Made by a program: the position numbers and the translations under genes | The notes under the pieces: model-generated | Databases searched by the model: none | What the model was told of the DNA's origin: nothing | The model's input: the letters and a program-made list of their open reading frames with translations, nothing else | Assembly (NCBI GenBank): GCA_013399895.1 | Contig: VXBA01001255.1 | Span: 2,332,207 to 2,396,206, forward strand | DNA: 64,000 bases | Source: Serilophus lunatus | Taxonomy: Eukaryota > Chordata > Aves > Passeriformes > Eurylaimidae | Reading direction: 5' to 3' | Shown here: positions 40,277 to 51,600 of the stretch, one piece after another | Position numbering within the stretch: position 1 is the first letter of the stretch | Layout of the letters: each line of letters begins with the position of its first letter

Positions 40277-40694
40277 TTATTTAACATGCAAAATAAATTT
40301 ATTTACATTCCTCATTAATTAAACTGTTCAGGTATGTGATAAAAGTAAAAAGAAATATGACTAATTCACTTTTCATGAAAATTAATCTTCTGTCTATTCA
40401 AATCCCCTGTCATCAAGAACTTTCTGGCAAGAGATGTGAGTGAGTATCCTACTTGTCTCCCAACAGTTTTCTGCAGGTAAACATAGAATAGAAATGGAAT
40501 CCTTCACTTTCCTGACAGCTGGTTCATTGAGATTGTTATCTAAAGTGTGATTATCATTACTTTTCAAATGCTCATTATCTATTTCAGAAATTGCCTGTCG
40601 CAGGTTGTAACATCTCAGCAGAGCAAAAGTTACTGCGGCATCACCTTTATCAAAGTTTCTTTTACAGTAGTTTTCCATTTGAGTTGATCTTCTC
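40277..40694 (-). CDS. Candidate terminal exon with polyadenylation signals, unidentified
   Basis: On the minus strand, AATTAATATTTTTTAG is a good splice acceptor (AG at 40696-40695). It is followed by a 100-codon open frame that starts in phase at 40693 and stops at TAG 40396-40394. Two AATAAA motifs lie 91 and 112 bases further on (plus-strand TTTATT at 40298-40303 and 40277-40282). The peptide has a first part reading MENYCKRNFDKGDAAVTF, a helix-like LLRCYNLRQAISEI and an acidic/asparagine-rich middle. This acceptor, frame, stop and poly(A) arrangement is what a last coding exon looks like. No family is recognised. A weak internal donor (AGGAAA|GTGAAG) would instead make it an internal exon. 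A 40-nt block at 44324-44363 on the same strand ends in the right phase to join it. Chance remains possible. Confidence 0.35.
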
Positions 40695-40696
40695 CT

Positions 40697-41708
40697 AAAA
40701 AATATTAATTACAGGCAGATCCCTGGACTCGGCTTAACATTTGCCCAGTTTGACTCTTGTAGTAAGTCTGGAAACCCTGAGCTGATTTTTTCCATCTTTC
40801 TGATATTGGAAACCTGGAATCTTCCTGAGGTTTGCATTATCTTGCCACCACGAAATAACACCTAAAATATAATTACAGATTGGCATTGTAACAGAATTTC
40901 ACCTACTCTTGGAACTCCTAAAATGCAAGAAATAAAGGGAAATGAGTGTGGTGTTTGAGTAACATGGCCATGTGAGCTGCATGGGTACTGTGTGAATGAG
41001 TGTGCTCTTCACCCACTGCCTTCTAAATCAGGTATAAAAGTAGTGGACTGCTAAAATGGAGAAACTTCAGTTAATGATGTTGCCTTGTCCCAGCCTACTA
41101 CAGGGTAATAATGCAATGATGAGAAGATGGATGACTAATAAACAAACTGTCATTGTAGGGTGTAGGAAGGCTTCTCTTACCACCTTTCAGAAAATGGAGA
41201 CAGTTTTTCTGAGCTGTACAAAATCACATCCTTGCCAAAACTTGTGTCTTTCTTCCCTTCCCCTTCCTCTTGTCACTCCCTGTTGTTGAGACTTAAATGA
41301 CAGGCATTTGGGCATGTCTCCTCCTTGCTTCTATCATCCTTCCCCTGGCATCATTACTGTGGTCAGTTATATCCTCCCCAAGGAGCCTCTGTGACAATCA
41401 CAAACATGTGGTTGAAATGAGAGCCCTCATCTATGCAGGGTTGAAGCCTCTTCAGAACTGTCCTGCTGATCAGAGCAAAGTTTGGATCATTGGTCTTCTA
41501 AATGGCTTTGAACTGAGGAGGGTTTAATGGTAAAAACAAAGCACTCCAGCTGTGTTTCTCCCCATTTCCCTAAAGGATGAGGCCTCCAGGCCTTGTATGG
41601 ATTTTTTTTCACACAGTTCCATTACTTTTACCAAAGCAAGAGCTGGCATCTATTTTTATGGGGAAAGCTGTATACCTTGCACAGTAGATAAGTTTTTCAA
41701 ACCAGTCA
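40697..41708. other. Unique non-coding sequence
   Basis: Three plus-strand frames (41056-41289, 41297-41527 and 41552-41824) follow each other without a shared phase or splice signals. No domain is recognised and no repeat is seen. Confidence 0.4.
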
Positions 41709-41785
41709 AGGGGATTTCAGACACATATCTTCCATTTGCTTTAATACACTCTTACTTTAATGAAAGATATGTGTCTGAATCCCCC
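41709..41785. ncRNA. Long near-perfect hairpin, pre-miRNA-like
   Basis: The left arm 41710-41736 pairs with the right arm 41759-41784. Four G pair with four C, then AUU with AAU, a one-base bulge at U41717, fourteen continuous pairs from C41718 to U41731, one C/A mismatch and four more pairs. The terminal loop is about 22 nt (41737-41758). Size (about 77 nt), stem length (about 25 bp) and the small number of bulges resemble a microRNA precursor on either strand. It could also be a remnant of a small inverted-repeat transposon. I do not recognise it as a known miRNA. Confidence 0.4.
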
Positions 41786-41826
41786 AGGCTGCTTTGGAAG
41801 TCTCAGCTACAGAGTGTGATTTAAAA

Positions 41827-41863
41827 CCCACTGAGATCAGGTCTCTCTACTGACGTCAATGGG
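41827..41863. repeat. Decayed dispersed inverted-repeat element with a perfect CRE
   Basis: CCCACTGAGATCA (41827-41839) and TGACGTCAATGGG (41851-41863) form an imperfect inverted pair agreeing at 10 of 13 positions. The layout CCCAYTGA-rTCA...TGAyTTCAATGGG recalls an old repeat scattered through bird, turtle and crocodile genomes. One C/T change creates the palindrome TGACGTCA at 41851-41858, a canonical CREB/ATF site. Confidence 0.4.
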
Positions 41864-42214
41864 TCCCACGAGAAAGAGGTTTCTGTATTGGATGTGCCTG
41901 TGAAAGCAGGATCTAAGCCAGTTCACAGTGACCCATTCTTCATTTCAGGTAGACTTTACTTAGTAATGGCCAGAGCCATAGAGGAATGGCATTTCCCAGG
42001 TGATGTATGAGTAAAAAGGCAAAAATACAGTGAAGTCTTTAGTGCAATCACTTCTAGAAATGGATCAAGGCAGTGGTAAGGTTACCTAAGAGGCATTAAT
42101 TGAGATTGCAAGAGGATGCCCATAAACAGGGGAAAGATTTTGAAATGGTAACTCAAAATGAATGTAAAAGCCAGAAATATGTTTTACACACTCTTCTCCC
42201 AGCTTAGTTTCTGG
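41864..42214. other. Unique flank of LTR copy 2
   Basis: Single-copy sequence with no gene or repeat that I can support. Confidence 0.4.
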
Positions 42215-42219
42215 GCTAC
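42215..42219. repeat. Left target-site duplication of LTR copy 2
   Basis: GCTAC directly before TGTGGTGG matches GCTAC at 43195-43199 exactly. Confidence 0.85.
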
Positions 42220-43194
42220 TGTGGTGGTTTGATCCACCTTTTAGCATTCAGGGGGCAGGTTCAATAAAAGTGACGGAAAACTGAATAGAAGGGTCAGCAG
42301 GAGAACAATTTGTTGGAATTTGAATTAGAGAGGTAGGGTAACCCACAGGAGACCCTAGAATTACATTGAGGGACCCCCAACATGCAAGGAGGAAAAAAAA
42401 ACCACACAAAAAGGAAAAAAACAAAAAAAGAAAGAAAGGGAACTGTTCCCTTCAGCCAGGTGACTAGTAGAAAGAAACTGGGAGGAAGGGTAGGAAAGGG
42501 TGTCTCCGCCTTTCTTTTCCCTCTCTCCGAAGGACTTTGGGCCCTCCAAATTCTCTGAAAAACACAAACACAGGTGAAAACCAGCTCCCTCCCTCCCCTT
42601 TTCCGAAGGATACTTGCTAGCCAGCTGGAAATGGCTCCCGGGTTGAGAGAAAAGGGTGGAATCTCGCCGGGAGGCCTGCGGGCGCTGGACACCGGGGCTG
42701 TGATCCTTCTCCTCACGGCAGCAGCCAAAATGAGACCAGGGCGGGGCCATGCCTCGACTTTTAAGCCTTCTCCGTCTCGCGTGAATATCGTCGCCTTCTT
42801 CCTGGCCCAGCCGGCTTCCCATCCGTCCAGCCAGTCGGGCCCCGCCTCAATTCCGGNCTCTGGGGCTTCCCGTAGCCGTCCCCCCAGGCTGCTGCTCGCC
42901 ACGGGAAGCCGCTGTGCCCGTGCGGGAAGGGACGGTCCCCGTGCTCCTGGGAGCGGCGGAGGCGGGGGCTAGAAACCGCCGCCCAGCCCCGGTCCTGTCC
43001 CTGCTCCGGGGGAGCAGCTGAAGCGAGGGCCCCTCCCTCCCCCGGTCCTGCTCGGGATAGGGCTGCCTTCATCTCCGCTTCCCCCCTCCCCCAGCTTCAG
43101 GGACACAGCTTTGAGGAAAAATTGAATTTTAACTCAGGTAGGTGGGGTTTCTCTCTTACACCCCCTTTCAAAAGCCCTTTTTCAAACGGCTACA
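42220..43194 (-). mobile_element. Solo LTR of an avian endogenous retrovirus, copy 2
   Basis: A 975-base element with TG...CA ends (TGTGGTGGTTTGA at the left, TTTCAAACGGCTACA at the right) and a perfect 5-bp target duplication. The termini form an imperfect inverted repeat: TGTGGTGGTTTGA against TGTAGCCGTTTGA, 10 of 13 identical. It parallels copy 1 at 18.8 kb, with CTTTTAAG at 42758-42765 (538 bases from the left end, against 528 in copy 1). Read on the minus strand, a GC- and CpG-rich promoter-like half (about 43080-42770) precedes the TATA-like CTTAAAAG, which favours the minus orientation. No retroviral genes are attached. Frames of 132-202 codons across it are by-products of GC-rich sequence. 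One ambiguous base lies at 42857. Confidence 0.85.
42620..43100. promoter_or_regulatory. CpG-rich promoter-like half of LTR copy 2
   Basis: This is the most GC- and CpG-rich stretch in the window. It contains GGGCGGGG-type Sp1-like boxes near 42740 and CCGCCGCCC near 42976, and lies next to CTTAAAAG on the minus strand. It fits the U3 promoter of the LTR. Whether it is active or methylated cannot be seen. Confidence 0.45.
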
Positions 43195-43199
43195 GCTAC
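43195..43199. repeat. Right target-site duplication of LTR copy 2
   Basis: GCTAC follows the terminal TACA and is identical to 42215-42219. Confidence 0.85.
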
Positions 43200-43328
43200 T
43201 TTTCTACAGCTTCCTCTGGAACATCCAAGATTAACTTCAGCTAGTAAGAGCAGAGTAGGGGACACTGATGTGCTTAGTGGTACAGAAAAGCTTTTCAGGG
43301 ACCTGTTTACTTTTTCTTTCAACTTAAG

Positions 43329-43394
43329 GTTTATCTGACTGTCAGGGAAGATTCTCCTACAGAAACCAGCAGGAATGGTTTTCATTTGGAAAAG
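43329..43394 (+). CDS. Candidate 66-nt exon, unidentified
   Basis: A strong acceptor (TTACTTTTTCTTTCAACTTAAG) ends at 43328. A 66-nt block follows and ends at the donor AAAAG|GTAAGA (GT at 43395). It is a whole number of codons and open in frame 1 (begins VYLTVREDSPTETS) and in frame 3. It starts 134 bases beyond the end of LTR copy 2. No partner exon or family is recognised. Splice-like pairs of this quality arise by chance in a window this size. Confidence 0.2.
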
Positions 43395-43399
43395 GTAAG

Positions 43400-45589
43400 A
43401 AGGAAAAAGAAATAAGGCCATGGGAAACATGGAGTGTTTGTTTTTCTTTCTATATGGGATGTGGTCCTCTCTTTCAGTTCACTAAAATTTTCCCTGCTGT
43501 TTCTCGGGTCTGACAGTGGTAGTGCTGTCTGTTTCTTCTGCAGGCAGGAAGATGTAGTTTTGATGTCCATTAGCATCCAAACTGGAGGTTTTACACTCTC
43601 TGCAGATACTTGGGGAGCACTTGGTATGATTGGACCATGCAGAATATAAGATTTGAATTTTATGTGTGTATGGAGTGCTGCAGGGAGTCAGCAAAGGTGC
43701 TTCTCATATTCTGTCTGTGGCTCTGGCTGTGTTCACAGCTGAGAGGGTGTTATGTGACTGTACAGCTGCCAATTGATATATTGGAGAGTCTAATTAATCA
43801 TTTAATAGACTAAGTCACCATAGCACTGGGACTTTCCTTAGCTCCAGAAGGTGGCTGAATTCAGAGACGATAGTTTGGATGATGCTCAATTTCTTGACAG
43901 CCCTTTGAAAAAACCAAGAGTAAGAGAGTTAACAGCTGTATATTGCAAGAAGCAGACAACTTTTCCATTTTAATAAAAGATAACTTTCAAAGTTATCATT
44001 TGGATTTTAATTTGCCTTTTATTCCCCATGAGTTTTCCCATTCTGACAAGTCAGTCACACTTGTCTGATGGAAATAACTACAACTGAGAATGGAGCATCA
44101 TTATCAGTAAGTATCTGCAGGCTGAGGTTATGGTCTTGTGAATTTAAACTATGCAAATACAATAGAAATATGTTCTATCATCAAGAAGTTCCAGGAATCA
44201 CTTGACAGTTCTGGGTCTATGGTGCAGAACAAAGAATGCACATTTCTATGAAAAGATGAAAACATTTTGGAGAGTTCTTGTGTTTCCAAGTTCTCCGTAG
44301 GGACTTGAAACAGGAAACTGTACCTACTTGGGCATTCAATATTATGTTCTTTAGCCTGTTTTACTAAAAGCAATATGAGTAATTTGAAAATCACAAAGTA
44401 AATTAATGAATCTGACTGAAACTGGAGACAATTCTTTTCTAAAACAAAAGTAAAGTCTCTTCAAGCAAGGAGTTAATTTCTCAGCACTATGTTGTTACCC
44501 CACTGATGGCGCACAGAATTATGTGATCATGCAATGTGAAAGAGCCTTCCGCAAAGCTGAAAAGGAAAGGATGCTAATCTTAGGAGACATATCTAACTTG
44601 GCACTGCTTCATTTTGTCTGATTGCATTTCTAATGATTCACAGGCAAATACTTGTGGATTTCTGTATGTGTCTGCCTATTTACACGTATGTACACTTATA
44701 TCTACACTTCCACACACCTCCCACAAGCTCTTATTACGGAATATGAATCCAACTTGTGATTGCAGAAAACCCCTCATATTTTATGTAAAGCAGTGATAAG
44801 CTGTCAGAGAATGGTATCATAGATTGTTATGACAGGTTAGTCAGAAAACTGATGTGTTAGAGAGAAGTACTATATCCATTTAAACATGCTGGAGAACTGA
44901 CAAGATTGTAGTTACATGTACAATTTGGAAGTTAGTGTAGAGGCATATGAAATCCCATTGTAAATTTCTGGCTGTATTACAATATTTCTCCATGCGCCTA
45001 TAGGATTGTTTTTTATGTCTCTTGTGCACTCTGGATTAGATGTCACAAGATAAAAACTGTTTCTAGTCTTTTGACTTTAACAGAGCTGTCCAAATTCATG
45101 TTGGCTGATTATATGTTGTACTAAATGTATAAAATTAAAAACAATATATATCTTGTTTCTGAAGTATATAGGTTGTTATTTTGTAATTCTAGTTATCTTT
45201 AAAGTCTCAGAAGAGATGATAGATCTAATTTTTCTGAGCTTCCTTCACTCCAATGACAATATTTGCCTGTGTCTGGACAACGTAATTTGGACTACAGCTT
45301 TTGCTATGGCATCAACAATCTTCATTCTTTCTGAAGATACTGATTCGGACAGCTCAGAAAATTCTTCTTAATCCATATATATTTTGTCCCTAGATCGAAA
45401 ATCCTGCCTTTAGTAATCAAATACAATTATTATACTTGTTCTGTACGTAGTTTTGACGTTTCTGACTTTCTCCACATCCTTATATACTTTTGACTAAAAT
45501 GAGCTCTTTTTTTTTTTCCTTGACTCCTCTAGAACAGAGGTGCAACTTTGGTCCATCAGAAGATATTGTTTCTTCTTGTCTTAATGTTT
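43400..45589. other. Unique AT-rich non-coding sequence
   Basis: No gene supported. A perfect 19-bp palindrome (GATAACTTTCAAAGTTATC) lies at 43979-43997. A 40-nt splice-bounded block lies on the minus strand at 44324-44363 (acceptor GCTTTTAG, donor AAGTAG|GTACAG) and could precede the 40.7 kb exon candidate. Confidence 0.4.
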
Positions 45590-45655
45590 TTTTCCACAGG
45601 AAAAAAACCCCACCAAACAACAACAAAAAAACCCCAACCTCCTCCCCTCCCATCA
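45590..45655. repeat. A/C-rich low-complexity tract
   Basis: Runs of AAAAAAACCCC and CAACAACAA on the plus strand, with almost no T or G. It is followed by a GGTTTGGTTTTTT run that is roughly complementary in composition. Confidence 0.7.
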
Positions 45656-48600
45656 CATTTTCTGTTGGTTGTTTGGTTTGGTTTTTTTAACTCTCCTCAT
45701 TTCATTTCTGTGGCTGTTTGGTCTAAACTGACACACAGAGAAAAACAATAAGGTGGATATTGACTGTAGGGGAAAGAAAACACCCACTCATCAATGCTCC
45801 TTCATATTACTCTTTCTAGATTTAATTTCAAACTATTTGATTTTTATCCCACCTCAAATATCTCATTTCATCTGAAGTTTTTATGGTATTAGAAGAAAGA
45901 AGAACCAGAGTCTAACATTTACAGATAAAGTCTTGTAACTTTTCTTTCTCATCCTTGTTTTTGTTTTTGTTAATTCTCTTCCTGTTTCCAGAGAAATAGA
46001 ACTATTTCCCAAACAGTATTGCTGTGAACAGCTACTTGAGAACTGAGTCATGTGCCAGCATCTGTGCCAAGTCCCTGGTGGGACAGAGAGCTTTTCAACC
46101 ATCCCATTGCTAATCAAACAATCTGGTGACATCCTGCCAACCCCATCCTTGTCATCTGCTGCTCCCTCTGCATGCACATTTGATTAACTCAGCATCACAT
46201 TCTCCCTGCTGTGCACAACGTTTCTTTTTCATTTGCTAACAGCCAAAGGAAGGAAGGATGGACCGATTTAAAAGTCTTGGCTCATCTTATCTGGCTTATG
46301 ACAGATATATTCTTAAATTAGTCTTATAAGTCACTTTTTCCTAACTAGAAATGAGCTTCTACAACAGTTTTACATCTTTTTAGCCTGCTGGTCTGTTTTT
46401 CTACCACGGGCTCATTTTCCCAGGCTCTTTTTGCAGAGTTTTATTCTGAAAAGGGGAACAATTTGCCTTTAGGAAAGTGGTAAATTAGACAAGCACATCC
46501 TACTGCTTTCAGACCAGAACTACCTGTGATTTTAAAGTTAAGTTTATGATTAAGTACTGGGTTATAGTAGGGAGAGATCTGTTCTAAAATGGAAACACTA
46601 CCAGAGAAAGTATGAAATGAAATTTGTTATCTTTTCCTGAATATAGTGAGTGGTATCTCCTCGTTGTGTACAATGGCTCCCATAGGTTTACCCTGTCTCT
46701 CCTCCTTCTTACTCTACAGTCATTGTTTTCTCCTTGTTTCTCCTTCTTATCACAAAAGCAGAGCAGGAGGAAGATTATGAAAGCAGAAATCCCCCTGGAC
46801 AACTCAGATCAAGGATGAAAGAAAACTGCTTATAAAACATGGCTGGAATCATTCCCACGTGCAGGGAAAGGTCAGTGAGAGTGAATGCCAGGGAAGAGCT
46901 TGTCCACAGGGATTGATAATTTCCAGTGACATAAGATTTCCCAAGAGTATGCAGCAAAAGGAAAAGCGCCTTGAAAACAAGCAGCTCATTCTCTTTAGGG
47001 CTAAGGCCACCCTGTCAAGTTTTGAGACCACAAACAGGGCTAAAAAAACCATTGTTTGATTACATTACTACTAGAAGCAGGTCATATGAGTACTTAGCCT
47101 CAGGGGCTGGACATCAGGCATCTAAATATTCAAATAGCCATGGATAACAGGCATCAAATCAAGTTTCTGCAGCAGTTACTTTACTATCTAAAGAGGAAAC
47201 ATTTTCAAAATGAAATAAAAGGCTGAAATCTGAGAGTTTAAGCCTTCATAATAAATACATGGATTCAATATTTTTGAGAATTCTTGAGTTAGGTGGCCTC
47301 ATGCATCACTGATACCACCTTATCTAATATAGCATGTAGTGGCTCAGCTGATATCAGTGTGTTTCACTCCTCTGCATGGAATTGAATCAGAGCTATCTGT
47401 ATGTGCCTCTAGTCCTGTGCAATTCAATAGAGTGAAGATTCTGCTAACATTTGCTAGGAACAGAAGTCCCTTCCTGATCATCCATGTGCTGCACTAGTTG
47501 TCAGCACCACCACAGTGGAGTGCTAAGTGATGGTGACAGATAAGGGTGAAGTCCCAGAGACACAAACAGTGATTTTTAACTGATTATCTTTAGAGTGCTT
47601 TATCTCTTGTATTCCCTTTGGGTACCTGCTTCTTGTTGGTTATCTACGACCTGGGCATCTGTTTTAACTTAAAAACGAAGGCTAGATGCTATACATGTAT
47701 GCCATCTATGTCACAATCAAAAGGAAAAGGGAATAACTTCCAGAAGACACTTCATGACTTTTCAGAGATTTCTCTTTCTGTGGACAATAGAGGTAGTCAA
47801 GAGTAAAACTAGTCTAGGTATCCAACCCATAGGCAGCTGGTGTAGAAAGTCATCTAATTTCTAGGTATCTAAGTGAAATATTTGCCCCATTTTGACTGCA
47901 GATTGCTTGGAGTGCCACAGGAGGTGCTACAATTTGCTATGCACATTTTGGTCAGTGTTTTGGTCATCTGCTTGTTTTCTTTTAGAATACTGCATCATAA
48001 GGTAAACTTTTTAGTTCTATTTCCTTCAAGGCTATGGAGGGAGAATTACTGTAATGTAGGGAAAGTCAGCTTAAAATCTTCCTTCTGGGGACTTTAAAAT
48101 AATGGGACAAGAGCACTTCAAAGGAAATCCAATGAATAGAAGGCAGTTACTGGAAGGAACAAGAAAGATCATAGATTTTCTGTTGAAGTTGGAACCCTTT
48201 AAGTGCTATACTTTTTTGCCTTGGGTTGAATCTGTTCTTGTGAGAGAGTGATTTTTAATTTTTTTTTCTTGATACCTACAAGATTCACAGATGGCAAGAA
48301 AAAAAAACCAAACAACCCAAACAACATGGAAGGAAAAATCTCCAAAATTCTTGAAAAGATTGAGCTTTCTTGGAGGAATCTTGAGCTGGGTCGACTGTTT
48401 TTCCAGCTGCACTATTAGGTAAACAGTGAAGGTCACTGAAGACAGAGGAAAGACTTAAGCTTATGTAGGATCTAGTTAATGCTACTGTGGTAAGATCAGG
48501 CACTGATGCCATTTCCATGTTGAGATTCCTTGGGCTGCCAGGACATTCAATGATTTACCATCTTAATTCCCTTTTTACAGTTTATCTATATCTGCTCTTT

Positions 48601-51600
48601 TAATTGGATAATTTGACAGAAGTGTCATTATATAGTGTTGTTGTAGGTGTAGCATTGCCAGTAACTTACAGCTCAGGAAAGAGACATCTTTTTGAGGCAG
48701 GACAAGGTTTGAGGCAAGGAGCAGTTTCTGGGCAATCACTAGTATTCACTGTTCACAGTGGAAAAGTAGAGGACATCTCACTTTTACTACCATAGACACA
48801 TTAAAATGCTGCAAAGCTGTTTCATGGTATAGTCCTCCACATCTTGGTACTTCTAGAGCTCAGTTATGATCCATTTTGCAGCCTTGAAAGCTGTGTGTTT
48901 ATAGATATAGCATACAGCTGTTGTATTCAAAGTATTCTTTATAGTTCATCTTGATCAACTGCTTCATACCTGAGACCATTTGCAGACAAAAAAGAAAAGA
49001 AATGTCATGTTTTAGCTCCAGTGAGGATCCATGCTGGAAACACCCTGAGGCATAGATATTTTAGACCATATTAACTGGAAGCTTTTCCATTAAATAAACA
49101 ATCAGGCCTCAATTTACTTGAAAATAATCAGAGGTTTGGCTTCGTAATTATTTTTTGTGCAGCACTTTGCACTTATTTTCTCTGTATGTACTCTGTACAA
49201 CCTCTCGACAATATAGTTGATTTCCAACTGCTACAGTAAGCTCTTTTTAGGACATATATTATGACAATTTCTCCCTGAATACTGGTGAATCTGGATCTAT
49301 GATCATATTCTCATACACTGGGGCTGTTTTACCTAGCTTTTTATTAGTTCTGAAAGCAGCAATTGTAAATACCTTTTCCTCTGCTGAAGTCTATAGAGGA
49401 TGACTCTTATGGTGAAGGAAAATGGTAAAGGATTTGGTCTGGAATCTGTATTTGAATCAGAGGTCACTGGTGATTTACACCTTGGATGAAAAGTCATAAT
49501 CATTTAGAGGGCAAGATGGAGCTTAATGTCAGCTCTATAAATGAAACCACAGAAAGACAAGTATGCATATTTGTAGATTAGATAAGCAGCTTTTAAAAAC
49601 ATACCCCTGGAATAAAAGCCTTGAGACCTGCAGTTTCATTGACTCAGCTAATAACAACTGTGATTAATTTAGCTGAGAGCTCAGAGAAACAAGTTGCTGC
49701 CACTTGACAGTTTTGTTGTGTGTCATCCAAGCTGGGATAACTTTCTCTGTGAGCAAACTGGACTATTGTATGTGACTGCTGCTTTTCCTCAGCAGGCTCA
49801 GCTAAGGACACTCAGAAGGATCTGCCATAGGGTAGGAGCAGACACACAGCCAGGTGCTGAGGATCTGCTCACACCAGGTCTTTCTGAGCCCCAAGCTGCA
49901 TTCAAATCACAGTGCCTTTCTCAGAGCACCCCAGATGGGACTTCACCTATTTTGAGAAGATAATGACTGTACAATATAAAGGATCTTTGTATGGCTGATT
50001 TGTTTGAATGGTATTATGTTTTCCTATTCACCAAAAGGGAAAAACAAAGAAAAACTATAGTTGAAAAATTTGTTCATTTTTAAAGAAAAGTGTGGTAGTA
50101 TTTGAAGGGGAATTCCTGATACAAAGCCCACTAAAATTAATGTAACTCTTCACAGATTTCTGAGATTGTTGAATCTTACAGTCTCAACAGTGGCTATACC
50201 TTTGTGTAGCAGCATGTTCAGACCAGCTGCCCGTTTACTGAGGGGTGTCTTCCTTTAAGGTTAGCTGGTTAACTTTTATCTTAGGGAAATTATCACCATA
50301 TCTAAGGTCACCTGTGCATTCTCATAGGAGGGCTCCATCTTGATTTATACTTATCTCCTTTCTGTGCTGCATTTCCTTGTAAAAAATTAAAAGCAATGCC
50401 TCTGTAAAGAAAACATGGTGTCTTGCTTTCTCTGCCTCTGTGGTGTGGCAAGTCATAATGCATTGAGTTCATTAAAAAGCATTATAAAATCATTTTTGGT
50501 AGTTAAAATTTGTTGCAATTTGGATCATTAAGCAATTCTCCACTTAGCATTGTCTTAAAAGAAAACACATTAAAAGGCTATCAGAATTGCTGATATCAAA
50601 TTTGTTATCTGGAAATAATGGTTGGCACTGGAGACAGAGCTATTGGATTTTGGCAAATTAATCTCGCAACTAACAATGAAAGCCACATGTCTACTGAGAA
50701 TATAATTTTACAGCTTGATTTATAGAAGTATATTACTCTAAAAATCTCAAGCTTGCAATGCTGGATAAATGCAGAACATAAAGTCCTTCAGGGTAAGGGC
50801 AACTTTTGCTCACTTCCATAGAAACAGGGTATAATAGCAAGGAAAATGTCTTTTCCCACAACTTTAGGAAGGTTGTTTTCCCAACTTCCAGGTGATTTAA
50901 GTACCTGTATGGTGTGTGGGAGGGATGACCATAACTTCCAAGGGATGTTTCTTCTGTGCATTTCTCCAGTTTGAAGCAGTAACATTTTAGTGCCCAATAA
51001 AGCTTATCCTACCACACAGAGATTCATAACTCTGCATTGTGTGAAAGTATACACTTTGCTTTGTTTTAAACCAGCTTCCTACTAAGAAACTATAAACACC
51101 TCCTAGTCTATGTTTAGCTAGAGGCAAAGCTTTCACATGCCACACAAGATTTAGCCTCAATCATGCAGCACCTCCTTCCCCACATTCATCTCTTTTCCAG
51201 ACTAGGCACCAAAGAGATAGGCTCCTTTTTCACATCAAACTCCTCTACACCACCATAAAAGCACTGAAATCCTGTGAAGTTACCCAGATGAGGGGGAGTT
51301 CAGACATAAAAAATACTGAATATGGAATGTATCAGGAAACGTTATAATGTGATAAAAAAGTAACACATTTTCTTTGCTCCTATGTGAAATATTAGCCATG
51401 CTTTATGACTAAGTAGGATGAATATGCTGTAGAGGAACTACTGAGTAGTTCACTGTGGTTCTCTTCTGGCTCTCTGACTGTATTGTAGCTATTGTGGCTG
51501 CCTCATTGTGGAGACTAAACCGTGGGCAGCATTCTGATCCCATGTGAACTGTGGGGTAAGACATTTTAAGTCATGGTGAGGACTATACTGGCAGCTTCAC

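Noticed and set aside
42294..43072. Frames of 103-202 codons on both strands
   Set aside because: They lie wholly inside the GC-rich solo LTR. Open frames on several strands at once show composition, not coding.
47340..47425. Possible old dispersed amniote repeat
   Set aside because: Only a few short words (CTCAGCTGATATCAGTGTG, GGAATTGAATC) resemble it, not enough for a feature.
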